Source: Acidimicrobiaceae bacterium (GTDB lineage Bacteria; Actinomycetota; Acidimicrobiia; Acidimicrobiales; Ilumatobacteraceae). Taken from it: a DNA stretch of 64,000 nt. The notes under the pieces are model-generated. The model saw nothing but the letters and a program-made list of their open reading frames with translations, had not been told where the DNA came from and ran no database searches. Where the stretch lies: the NCBI GenBank assembly GCA_020637295.1, contig JACJWF010000001.1, positions 62,001 through 126,000 on the forward strand. Reading direction: 5' to 3'. Within the stretch, counting starts at the first letter, position 1. Each line of letters begins with the position of its first letter. Below are positions 56,469 through 63,990 of this stretch, in pieces. The position numbers and the translations under genes are program-made.

Positions 56469-57522
56469 TCTCCGTCGCGATGCTCGCAGAAATCTCTCCT
56501 GCGGTGCGCCGGCCGGCGAACACGAAGCGGCGCTGGGCCTTGTAGCTCAGCGTGAACAGGGCGGCTTCCGTCAGCACCTTGCCGGCCAGGATGGGCAGGC
56601 CGGCCACGGTGACCAGCAGGTGCATCAGCGCAGCGTTCGCCGCGAGGATCACCGCGACCAGCGTGAAGTAGCGGCGGGCGGAGGACCACCAGCCCCGGCT
56701 GCTGCGGAACACGAGGCGCCGGTTGGTGGCGAAGTTCACCGTCGCGCTGGCCACGCGGGCGACGACGACGGAGAGCACGATCCGGTCCGTGAGCGCCGCC
56801 ACGGTGAACAGGACGCCGGCGTCGACAGCGAAGGCGGCCAGGGACGAGGCGGCGAAGCGCAGCAGCGGGGCGTACACCCGGGCGGAGTCGGCGAGGGGCC
56901 GGAAGTGGGAGGACCGGTTGCCCTCCAGGTACACGGTGTCGATGGGAACCTCCAGGTGGGGGATGCCGAGGCGGGTGGCCTCCAGCAGGGCGGACAGCTC
57001 GTACTCGAAGCGGTCGCCGGGCACGGTGTGCAGCCACGGCAGCAGCGCCGGGCCGTAGCCGCGCAGGCCGGTCTGGGTGTCGTGCAGGCGGGTGCCGGTG
57101 GCCGCGCCGAAGAGGACTCTGGTGACGCTGTTGCCGAACCGGCTGCGGGCCGGCACGTCGCCGGCGAAGGCCCGGGTGCCGAGCACGATGGCGTCCGGAT
57201 GGTCGGTCAGCGCGTCCGCCACCCGCTGGATGTCGGGCAGGGTGTGCTGGCCGTCGCAGTCGGCGCAGACGACGGCGTGCCCCGGGTAGGTCGCCTCGAT
57301 GTGGGCGAAGCCGCGGCGCAGGGCGTACCCCTTGCCCCGGTTGGGGGCGTGGCGCAGGACGTCGGCGCCGAGGGTGGCGGCCCCGAGGAACATGGCGTCG
57401 TGGGCGGGGCCCGAGCCGTCGTCCACCACCACGACCTGTTGGGCGGGGTCGGCGGTGCGGATGTCGCGGAGCAGGCCGACCAGGCGGTGGTCCGGCTCGT
57501 AGGCGGGGATGAGGATGATCAT
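56416..57522 (-). CDS. Family 2 glycosyltransferase fused to a GtrA-like membrane domain
   Basis: 368-residue fusion. The N-terminal GT2 domain (about 1-215) has IILIPAYEPDHRLVGLL, VVVDDGSG, NRGKGYALRRGF and CADCDGQ (the D-x-D metal site). The C-terminal GtrA domain has four membrane helices (about 225-345, FAASSLAAFAVDAGVLFTVAAL first, NFATNRRLVFRS in the second loop). Such proteins transfer sugars to lipid carriers or flip glycosylated polyprenyl phosphates. The ATG at 57522 is preferred to the GTG at 57531 because AGGTGA overlaps the latter and sits five bases before the ATG. Overlaps the sigma gene start by 53 bases. Confidence 0.9.
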   Translation of the reverse strand: MIILIPAYEPDHRLVGLLRDIRTADPAQQVVVVDDGSGPAHDAMFLGAATLGADVLRHAPNRGKGYALRRGFAHIEATYPGHAVVCADCDGQHTLPDIQRVADALTDHPDAIVLGTRAFAGDVPARSRFGNSVTRVLFGAATGTRLHDTQTGLRGYGPALLPWLHTVPGDRFEYELSALLEATRLGIPHLEVPIDTVYLEGNRSSHFRPLADSARVYAPLLRFAASSLAAFAVDAGVLFTVAALTDRIVLSVVVARVASATVNFATNRRLVFRSSRGWWSSARRYFTLVAVILAANAALMHLLVTVAGLPILAGKVLTEAALFTLSYKAQRRFVFAGRRTAGEISASIATENADAGRREDCERAAAAV

Positions 57523-57532
57523 CGCCGTCACC

Positions 57533-58606
57533 TCACGCCGTCACGTAGAGGATGTCGCTGACGGGCCGCTCGTCGCCCCTGCCCTGCGGGTTGTTGACCA
57601 CCTCGCCGTTGAAGTACATGGTGGCCGAGCCGCCGCCGTCGAGGTTGTAGGCGGTCTGGGCGCCGAGGTCGACGAACAGCTGGGCGAACTCGGGCATCGT
57701 CATCCCGGCGCTCTCGCTGGAGCGGCCGTCCACCACCACGAACACGAAGTGGTTGGCGCTGATCATCCCGATGCCGGTGCGGGGCTGGTTGCCCTGGATG
57801 GAGTGGTTGCCGATGTTGGTGTCCACCTCCACCTGGTCGATGCCGTCGAGCACCTGCCCACCGTCGACCAGCGCCGGCCCGAAGGAGAGCGTCTGCCACA
57901 CGCCCCGGGCCAGCAACTCCTCGGCGGTGGTGGTGGTCTCGTCGTAGACGATCAACTCGCCGTCGAGCGTGAAGGCCGCACCGGTGCGGGTGCCGCTGTC
58001 GCGGTAGATCACCCCGTTGCGGATGAGGATGCCGCTGGTGCGGAAGCCGTAGTAGTCGCCGTTGATGGCGAGGAGGGCGCCGTTGTCGGCGGCGATGCGG
58101 GACGTGTCCTCGACGATGTTCTGCCCGAACTGGTTGTCGGCGAAGGCGGAGAGCACCTGGGTGACGTCGCTGACCTGGATGTCGGCGACGTAGTAGACGA
58201 CCTGGTCGCTGCCGCTGCCGGTGACGTAGCGGGTGATGGTGATGGACGTGTCGGCGTCGGTGTAGCTGGTGTCGGTGAGGACCGGTTCGATGGTGGTGCC
58301 GGCGTCGGTGGTGCTGCCGGCATCGGTCGTCACGGACTGGCCGGTGTAGTCCTGCCCGTTGGCTTCCCGCTCGGCGTAGACCTGCTGCTCGTAGGCGTCC
58401 ACGTCGGAGATCTGGACGTGCTCGAAGACGTAACGGTCGAGTGCCCACCAGGTGATGCCGCCGGCCACCAGGAGGAGGACGGCGAGCACGGCGCCGACCC
58501 AGCGGAGGATCCGCCGGGTGCGCGATCGGCGCCGGGCCGGTGGGTGCTGCTCCGGGTCGGGGAGGGGTGTGTCGAGCGAGGGTGGCGGGAGCGTGTCGAG
58601 TGCCAT
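57533..58606 (-). CDS. Membrane-anchored phosphodiester glycosidase (NAGPA-like)
   Basis: 357-residue protein with a basic start, one transmembrane helix (about 33-56, ILRWVGAVLAVLLLVAGGIT) and an outer catalytic domain. NGDYYGFRTSGILIRNG, RTGIGMISANHFVFVVVDGR and YNLDGGGSATMYFNGEVVNN are the core motifs of phosphodiester alpha-N-acetylglucosaminidases (DUF2233), which remove sugars from phosphodiester-linked glycans. A Thr/Ser/Asp-rich stalk lies between anchor and domain. It sits ten bases before the GT2-GtrA gene, so a two-gene surface glycan module is likely. The ATG at 58606 is divergent from PadR, whose operator lies in the shared 124-base gap. Confidence 0.9.
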   Translation of the reverse strand: MALDTLPPPSLDTPLPDPEQHPPARRRSRTRRILRWVGAVLAVLLLVAGGITWWALDRYVFEHVQISDVDAYEQQVYAEREANGQDYTGQSVTTDAGSTTDAGTTIEPVLTDTSYTDADTSITITRYVTGSGSDQVVYYVADIQVSDVTQVLSAFADNQFGQNIVEDTSRIAADNGALLAINGDYYGFRTSGILIRNGVIYRDSGTRTGAAFTLDGELIVYDETTTTAEELLARGVWQTLSFGPALVDGGQVLDGIDQVEVDTNIGNHSIQGNQPRTGIGMISANHFVFVVVDGRSSESAGMTMPEFAQLFVDLGAQTAYNLDGGGSATMYFNGEVVNNPQGRGDERPVSDILYVTA

Positions 58607-58692
58607 GGCCTGGTTGTACGGGTCGTCCCTGGGAGCCTCCTGGGCGATCCACCAGAACCCGGTGAGAACCCGGTGAGTGACGAGCGACACGG

Positions 58693-58721
58693 TTGACGAT
58701 AGACCTATCGCGATATATCGT
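58693..58721 (+). promoter_or_regulatory. padR promoter with overlapping palindromic operators
   Basis: TTGACG (58693-58698) and TATCGT (58716-58721) are spaced exactly 17 bases. The spacer holds three overlapping palindromes: CGATAGACCTATCG, TATCGCGATA and CGATATATCG. This is the expected place for an autorepressing PadR operator and could also control the divergent glycosidase gene. Confidence 0.72.
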
Positions 58722-58762
58722 GACCGCACATGAACGAACGCATCACGAAAGGAACCGCTGAC

Positions 58763-59302
58763 ATGCGTCACCGACACTTCACCCAACGCTCCGACCGTCC
58801 CGACACCGATCCCACCCGCGACCGCGGGGAGTTCGGCTGGGGCCCGGGCCCCCGCCACCGTGGCCGTCGCCGCCGTGGCGACATCCGCATCGCCCTCCTC
58901 TTCGGTCTCGAGGCCGGCCCGGCCCACGGGTACGAGCTGATCCAGCGCCTCGGCGAGCGCACCGGCGGCCGGTGGAAGCCCAGCCCCGGCTCCGTCTACC
59001 CGACCCTCCAGATGCTGGAGGAGGAGGGCCTGGTGTCCGCCGCCGAGCAGGACGGCAAGAAGGTCTACGAGCTCACCGACGCCGGCCGCGAGGCCCTGTC
59101 CGAGCGTGCCGCCGCCGGTGGCCCGCCGTGGATGGGCCCGGAAGCCGGCGGCCCCCACGGCGACCTGCGTGCCGCCGTCGGCCAGTTGGTGATGGCCGCC
59201 AAGCAGATCGGCATGGGCGGTGACCCGGCCCAGGTGGAAGCCGCCACCGGCATCCTCACCGACGCCCGCCGCAAGCTCTACCAACTCCTCGCCGAGTCCT
59301 GA
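58763..59302 (+). CDS. PadR-family transcriptional regulator
   Basis: 179-residue regulator of the PadR-s1 type. A basic, disordered N-terminus (about 1-40, Arg/His-rich) precedes the winged helix, with RIALLFGLEAGPAHGYELIQ and RWKPSPGSVYPTLQMLEEEG, then GKKVYELTDAGREAL. The C-terminal part is a dimerisation helix. Perfect GAAAGGA at 58747-58753 lies nine bases before the ATG at 58763, so this start is preferred over an ATG at 58730. PadR proteins repress phenolic-stress or multidrug genes and themselves. The likely operator overlaps the promoter upstream. The divergent glycosidase is a candidate target. Confidence 0.88.
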   Translation: MRHRHFTQRSDRPDTDPTRDRGEFGWGPGPRHRGRRRRGDIRIALLFGLEAGPAHGYELIQRLGERTGGRWKPSPGSVYPTLQMLEEEGLVSAAEQDGKKVYELTDAGREALSERAAAGGPPWMGPEAGGPHGDLRAAVGQLVMAAKQIGMGGDPAQVEAATGILTDARRKLYQLLAES

Positions 59303-59381
59303 CCCCTCCGTCGCCCGCCCCAGCCTCGCCCCGCCCGCCGGCCGCGTCGATCACCCCCCGATCCGATGCGCCCCATGACCT

Positions 59382-59465
59382 CTGTGTCACGGCACAGCGA
59401 TCACGGTCACGGCACAGAAGTACGAACCTTTGTGTCGTGACAGTGACGCCTGTGCCGTGACACAG
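59382..59465. repeat. Large nested inverted repeat upstream of dnaE2
   Basis: Perfect 16-bp outer arms, CTGTGTCACGGCACAG (59382-59397) and CTGTGCCGTGACACAG (59450-59465). An inner, imperfect pair lies at GTCACGGCACAGAA (59406-59419) and TTTGTGTCGTGAC (59429-59441). Four related units thus alternate in orientation and could form a long double hairpin. No other copy was found in the window. Confidence 0.82.
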
Positions 59466-59529
59466 ACGTGACCCGGCGGGTGCGGTGGGGCGGGTGGGCG
59501 GTGCGGGCCGCGGCTGTCCTCTTGATGAT

Positions 59530-59551
59530 CGAACAGATGTTCGTCTATGGT
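59530..59551 (+). promoter_or_regulatory. Perfect SOS box and -10 of dnaE2
   Basis: CGAACAGATGTTCG (59530-59543) is a perfect CGAACnnnnGTTCG LexA box. TATGGT (59546-59551) follows as the -10, 11 bases before the ATG at 59563. LexA would cover the promoter until DNA damage. Confidence 0.88.
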
Positions 59552-59562
59552 CATGAACCCCT

Positions 59563-62500
59563 ATGGCGTTCAACAACCCGAACCGGTCGTGGAAGGAGAT
59601 GGAGGCCATCCTCTCCGGCCGCCCGCTCCCGGGCGCTTCGGGGGCCAGGGGGAAGGACGGGCGGCAGCCGGGCAGCCCGTCGTGGAACGCCGGCGGCGAC
59701 GGCCCTGCCTGGGGGCGCAAGCGCCAGCCCTACGAGCCTGCGGTCGCAGAACGCGCACCGGGGCAGGGCCGCACGCCCTACGCCGAGCTGCACTGCCACA
59801 GCAACTTCTCCTTCCTCGACGGGGCCAGCCATCCCGAGGCGCTGGTGGAGGAAGCCCACCGCCTGGGGCTGGAGGCCCTGGCCCTCACCGACCATGACGG
59901 GCTCTACGGGATCGTCCGCTTCGCCGAAGCCGCCCGTGCGGTCGGCCTGCCCACCGTGTTCGGGGCGGAGATCAGCCTCACTGCCGAGGGCCGCAGGGCC
60001 CGCAGCGAGGCCGACACCCAGCGCCAGGTGGACACCGGGATGGTGCCCGACAGCCACGCTCCCGACCCGCACAGCCGCCACCTGCTGGTGCTGGCCGACG
60101 GGCCCGACGGCTACGCCCGTCTCGCCCGCACGCTGAGCCTCGGCCACCTGGCGGGGGAGAAGGGGGCGGCCCAGTTCAGCTTCGCCGACGTGGCCGACCA
60201 GATGGCCGGCCACGGGTGGGTGCTCACCGGCTGCCGCAAGGGTGCCGTGCCCGCCGCGCTGGTGGCCGACGGCCCCCGCGCGGCCGGCCGCGAGCTGCAG
60301 CGGCTGATCAGCGCGTTCGGGCGGGACCGCGTGCTGGTGGAGTTGTGGGACCACGGCGACCCGCTGGACTCCGTCCGCAACGACGCCCTCGCCGAACTGG
60401 CCGCCCGCCACGACGTGGGCGTGATCGCCAGCAACAACGTCCACTACGCCACCCCGGCCCAGCGCCGCCTGGCCACCGCGGTGGCCGCCGTGCGCGCCCG
60501 GCGCAGCCTGGAGGAACTGGACCCGTGGTTGCCCGCCTCCGCCGGTGCCCACCTGCGCAGTGGGGCGGAGCAGGCCCGCCGCTTCCTGCGCTACCCGGGC
60601 GTGGTGGAGCGCGCCGCCGAGGTGGGCCGGGCGGCGGCGTTCGACCTGCGCCTGGTGGCCCCCAGCCTGCCCCCGTTCCCGTGCCCGACGGATGCCCCGC
60701 CGCCCGCCGGCACCGGCCGCCCGCTCACCGAGATGCAGTACCTGCGCCGGCTGGCCGAGGAGGGTGGCCGCCGCCGCTACGGCGAACGCCCCGGCCCCCA
60801 CGAGGACCTCTCGCTGCGGGCCCGGGCGTGGCGCACGATCGATCACGAACTCGATGTCATCGAGCACCTCGGGTTCGCCGGCTACTTCCTCGTGGTGTGG
60901 GATCTCGTGGAGTTCTGCAACCGGGCCGACATCCTCTGCCAGGGCCGCGGCAGCGCGGCCAACAGCGCCGTCTGCTACGCGCTCGGGGTGACGAAGGCGG
61001 ACGCCGTGTCGCTGGGCCTGCTGTTCGAGCGCTTCCTGTCGCCCGAGCGCGACGGCCCGCCGGACATCGACATCGACATCGAGAGCGACCGGCGGGAGGA
61101 GGTCATCCAGTACGTGTACCAGCGCTACGGGCGGCACCACACCGCGCAGGTTGCCAATGTCATCACCTACCGGGCCCGCTCCAGCGTGCGCGACATGGCC
61201 AAGGCGCTGGGCTACGCCCCCGGGCAGCAGGACGCGTGGAGCAAGCAGATGGACGCCTGGGGCGGGGTGGCCACCACGGCCAGCCAGCCGGACCACGACA
61301 TCCCGCCCGAGGTGCTGGAGCTGGCCGCCGAGATCGAGGACGCCCCCCGCCACCTCGGCATCCACTCCGGCGGGATGGTCATCTGCGACCGCCCGGTCAT
61401 CGAGGTCTGCCCGGTGGAGTGGGGGCGGATGCAGGACCGCAGCGTGCTGCAGTGGGACAAGGACGACTGCGCCGCGGCCGGGCTGGTGAAGTTCGACCTG
61501 CTCGGCCTGGGCATGCTCAGCGCGCTGCACTACGCCATCGACCTGATCCGCGACCACCGCGGCTACGAGGTGGACCTGGCCACCCTGCCGCAGGAGGACG
61601 AGGTGTACGCGATGCTCTGCCGGGCGGACACGGTGGGCGTGTTCCAGATCGAGAGCCGGGCGCAGATGGCCACGCTCCCCAGGCTGAAGCCGCGCCGCTT
61701 CTACGACCTGGTGGTGGAGGTCGCGCTCATCCGCCCCGGGCCGATCCAGGGCGGGTCCGTCCACCCGTACATCCGCCGCCGCAACGGGCAGGAACCGATC
61801 ACCTACCTGCACCCCCTGCTGGAGAACAGCCTGGGCAAGACGCTGGGCGTGCCCCTGTTCCAGGAGCAGCTGATGCAGATGGCCATCGACGTGGCCGGCT
61901 TCACCCCGTCGGAGGCCGACCAGCTGCGCCAGGCGATGGGCTCCAAGCGCAGCCGGGCGCGCATGGAGCAGCTGAAGGCCCGCCTGTTCGAGGGGATGGC
62001 CGAGCGTGGGATCAGCGGCGAGGTGGCCGAGGAGGTCTTCACCAAGATGGCCGCCTTCGCCAACTACGGCTTCCCGGAGTCCCACGCGGTCAGCTTCAGC
62101 TACCTCGTCTACGCCTCGTCGTGGATCAAGTACCACGAGCCGGCAGCGTTCTGCGCGGCCCTGCTGAACGCCCAGCCGATGGGGTTCTGGAGCCCCCACT
62201 CGCTGGTGCAGGACGCCCGCCGCCACGGGGTGGTGGTGCGCGGCCCGGACCTCAACGCCTCCCTCGCCGCCGCCACGCTGGAACCGTGCCCGGACAGCGT
62301 GGGTGGTGTGGCCGTCCGCCTCGGCCTGTCCTCCGTCCGCGGCCTTGGCAGCGAGTTGGCCGCGGCGGTGGAGGGCGGCCGGCCGTACGGGTCGCTGGAG
62401 GACCTGGTGCGCCGGGTGCCGGCGCTGACCCTGGCCCAGCTGGAGGCGATGGCCACCGCCGGCGTGTTCGAGGAGAGCCTGGGCCTCGGGCGGCGGGAGG

Positions 62501-63003
62501 CGATGTGGGCGGTGGGCGCCGCGGTGCAGGCCGGGCCGGACCGGCTGGAGGGCATCGTGGTCGGCCAGAAGGCGCCGCAACTGCCGGGCATGGAGCCGGT
62601 GGAGCAGTCGGTGGCCGACCTGTGGTCCACCGGGGTGTCGCCGGACGGCCACCCGACCAGGTTCCTGCGGGCCGAACTGGCCGCCCGTGGCGTGGTCACC
62701 GCCGAGGGCCTGTGGGACTGCCCGCCGCGCAGCAAGGTGCTGGTGGCCGGCGTGGTCACCCACCGCCAGCGGCCGATGACCGCCCAGGGCGTGACGTTCC
62801 TGAACCTCGAGGACGAGACCGGCCTGATCAACATCGTCGTGTCGAAGGGGTGCTGGGCCCGCTACCGCCGGGTGGCCCGCGGCGCGCCGGCGCTGCTGAT
62901 CCGCGGCCGGCTGGAGCGCAGCGAGGGCGTCATCAACATCGCCGCCGAAGAGCTCACGCCCCTGCCCGTGGGCGCCAGCGCCGCCAGCCGCGACTTCCGC
63001 TGA
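59563..63003 (+). CDS. dnaE2: Error-prone DNA polymerase III alpha subunit DnaE2
   Basis: 1146-residue C-family polymerase for damage-induced mutagenesis. The N-terminal PHP domain has YAELHCHSNFSFLDGASHPE and LALTDHDGLYG. The polymerase core has GRGSAANSAVCYALG, the catalytic acidic run PPDIDIDIES, then FQIESRAQMATLPRL. FPESHAVSFSYLVY and a C-terminal OB fold (VLVAGVVTHRQRPMTAQGVTF, LNLEDETGLINIVVSKG) follow. The first 60 residues before PHP are extra. With ImuA' and ImuB (51-53 kb) it forms the mutasome. A perfect SOS box lies upstream. An ATG at 59553 is in another frame. Confidence 0.95.
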   Translation: MAFNNPNRSWKEMEAILSGRPLPGASGARGKDGRQPGSPSWNAGGDGPAWGRKRQPYEPAVAERAPGQGRTPYAELHCHSNFSFLDGASHPEALVEEAHRLGLEALALTDHDGLYGIVRFAEAARAVGLPTVFGAEISLTAEGRRARSEADTQRQVDTGMVPDSHAPDPHSRHLLVLADGPDGYARLARTLSLGHLAGEKGAAQFSFADVADQMAGHGWVLTGCRKGAVPAALVADGPRAAGRELQRLISAFGRDRVLVELWDHGDPLDSVRNDALAELAARHDVGVIASNNVHYATPAQRRLATAVAAVRARRSLEELDPWLPASAGAHLRSGAEQARRFLRYPGVVERAAEVGRAAAFDLRLVAPSLPPFPCPTDAPPPAGTGRPLTEMQYLRRLAEEGGRRRYGERPGPHEDLSLRARAWRTIDHELDVIEHLGFAGYFLVVWDLVEFCNRADILCQGRGSAANSAVCYALGVTKADAVSLGLLFERFLSPERDGPPDIDIDIESDRREEVIQYVYQRYGRHHTAQVANVITYRARSSVRDMAKALGYAPGQQDAWSKQMDAWGGVATTASQPDHDIPPEVLELAAEIEDAPRHLGIHSGGMVICDRPVIEVCPVEWGRMQDRSVLQWDKDDCAAAGLVKFDLLGLGMLSALHYAIDLIRDHRGYEVDLATLPQEDEVYAMLCRADTVGVFQIESRAQMATLPRLKPRRFYDLVVEVALIRPGPIQGGSVHPYIRRRNGQEPITYLHPLLENSLGKTLGVPLFQEQLMQMAIDVAGFTPSEADQLRQAMGSKRSRARMEQLKARLFEGMAERGISGEVAEEVFTKMAAFANYGFPESHAVSFSYLVYASSWIKYHEPAAFCAALLNAQPMGFWSPHSLVQDARRHGVVVRGPDLNASLAAATLEPCPDSVGGVAVRLGLSSVRGLGSELAAAVEGGRPYGSLEDLVRRVPALTLAQLEAMATAGVFEESLGLGRREAMWAVGAAVQAGPDRLEGIVVGQKAPQLPGMEPVEQSVADLWSTGVSPDGHPTRFLRAELAARGVVTAEGLWDCPPRSKVLVAGVVTHRQRPMTAQGVTFLNLEDETGLINIVVSKGCWARYRRVARGAPALLIRGRLERSEGVINIAAEELTPLPVGASAASRDFR

Positions 63004-63006
63004 GCG

Positions 63007-63026
63007 GGCGGTTCACGTGAACCGCC
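63007..63026. promoter_or_regulatory. Perfect 20-bp palindrome, candidate repressor operator
   Basis: GGCGGTTCACGTGAACCGCC is perfectly self-complementary. It begins four bases after the dnaE2 stop and ends seven bases before the -10 (TACTGT, 63033-63038) of the next gene, so it covers the -35 position. This is the typical size and place of a TetR-family operator. Confidence 0.65.
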
Positions 63027-63032
63027 TCCGGG

Positions 63033-63038
63033 TACTGT
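63033..63038 (+). promoter_or_regulatory. Leaderless -10 of the second F420 oxidoreductase
   Basis: TACTGT, 6 bases before the ATG at 63045. Confidence 0.58.
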
Positions 63039-63044
63039 CGCTCC

Positions 63045-63959
63045 ATGGTTCGTCCGTTTCGATTCGCACTGCAGGGTGGGCCGCTCAACGACCCTGAACG
63101 GCTCGCCGTGCATGCTCGTCACGTCGAGTCGCTCGGCTACGAGGGGCTCTACTCGTTCGACCACATCGGCACGGTCGACCCGTTCGTCCCGCTGGTGGCG
63201 GCAGCGTGCGCGACCACGCGGCTGCACATCGGCCCGCTCGTGCTCAACAACGAGTTCCACCATCCGGTGCTGCTCGCCCGTACGGCGGCCACGGTGGACC
63301 GGCTGACCAACGGGCGCCTGGTGCTCGGCTGGGGGACGGGGTACATGCAGTCGGAGCACGACAGCGCGGGCATCGAGTTGCGCCCGCCCGGGCCGCGCGT
63401 GCGTCGCCTCGGCGAGTCGCTGGCCATCGTGCGGGCCCTGCTCGACGGCGAGCCGGTCGATCACGACGGCGAGTTCCACCAGGTGCACCTCGAGGCGCTC
63501 GGGGTGGCGCCGGCGGGGCGCGTGCCGTTCCTCATCGGCGGCCACGGGCGCAAGGTGGTGGGCGTGGCCGGTCGTTACGCCGACATTTTCCAGTTCACCG
63601 GCCTGCACCACGGCGAGGGCGGCGTGCCGAACGGGGGCGGGTTCGCGTTGGCGCATGTGGTGGAGCGGGCGCGGTGGCTCACCGAGGCTGCCGGAGAACG
63701 CGACGACGCCATCGAACGGTCGATCCTGGTGCAGAGCACCTACGTGGGCGACGACGCCGACGCGAAGCTCCACGAGATGGCCGAGCAGTTCGAGATGGAG
63801 CGAGCGCTGCTCGAGGCGACGCCGTTCGTGCTGGTCGGCTCGGTGCAACAGGTGGTCGACAAGCTGGAGCGCCTGCGCAGCCTGCTCGGTGTGAGCCATG
63901 TGACCGTGCGCGACGCCGATGGCTTCGCGCCGATCGTGGAGGCGCTGGCCGGGCGCTGA
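63045..63959 (+). CDS. LLM-class F420-dependent oxidoreductase (TIGR03621 type)
   Basis: 304-residue luciferase-like TIM barrel. It starts RPFRFALQGGPLNDPERLAVHARHVESLGY, followed by SFDHIGTVDPFVPLVAAACATTRLHIGPLVLNNEFHHPVLLARTAATVD and GRLVLGWGTGYMQSEHD. These are the conserved segments of the TIGR03621 group. Catalyses a hydride transfer with F420; substrate unknown. It has its own leaderless -10, and a perfect 20-bp palindrome lies across its promoter, so it is probably controlled by a ligand-responsive repressor. A good terminator follows. Confidence 0.92.
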   Translation: MVRPFRFALQGGPLNDPERLAVHARHVESLGYEGLYSFDHIGTVDPFVPLVAAACATTRLHIGPLVLNNEFHHPVLLARTAATVDRLTNGRLVLGWGTGYMQSEHDSAGIELRPPGPRVRRLGESLAIVRALLDGEPVDHDGEFHQVHLEALGVAPAGRVPFLIGGHGRKVVGVAGRYADIFQFTGLHHGEGGVPNGGGFALAHVVERARWLTEAAGERDDAIERSILVQSTYVGDDADAKLHEMAEQFEMERALLEATPFVLVGSVQQVVDKLERLRSLLGVSHVTVRDADGFAPIVEALAGR

Positions 63960-63964
63960 ACCAC

Positions 63965-63990
63965 GGCCGCCGTCGGCGGCCGCCTTTCTC
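63965..63990 (+). terminator. Rho-independent terminator at the right end
   Basis: GGCCGCC (63965-63971) pairs with GGCGGCC (63975-63981) around a three-base loop GTC, then GCCTTTCT. It follows the oxidoreductase stop by five bases. Confidence 0.75.

Larger units (their letters stand above)
59303..59562. other. Intergenic region between padR and dnaE2
   Basis: 260 bases without a gene. The left third is C-rich and unremarkable; the middle contains a large inverted repeat (59382-59465) and the right end the dnaE2 SOS promoter. Confidence 0.7.
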
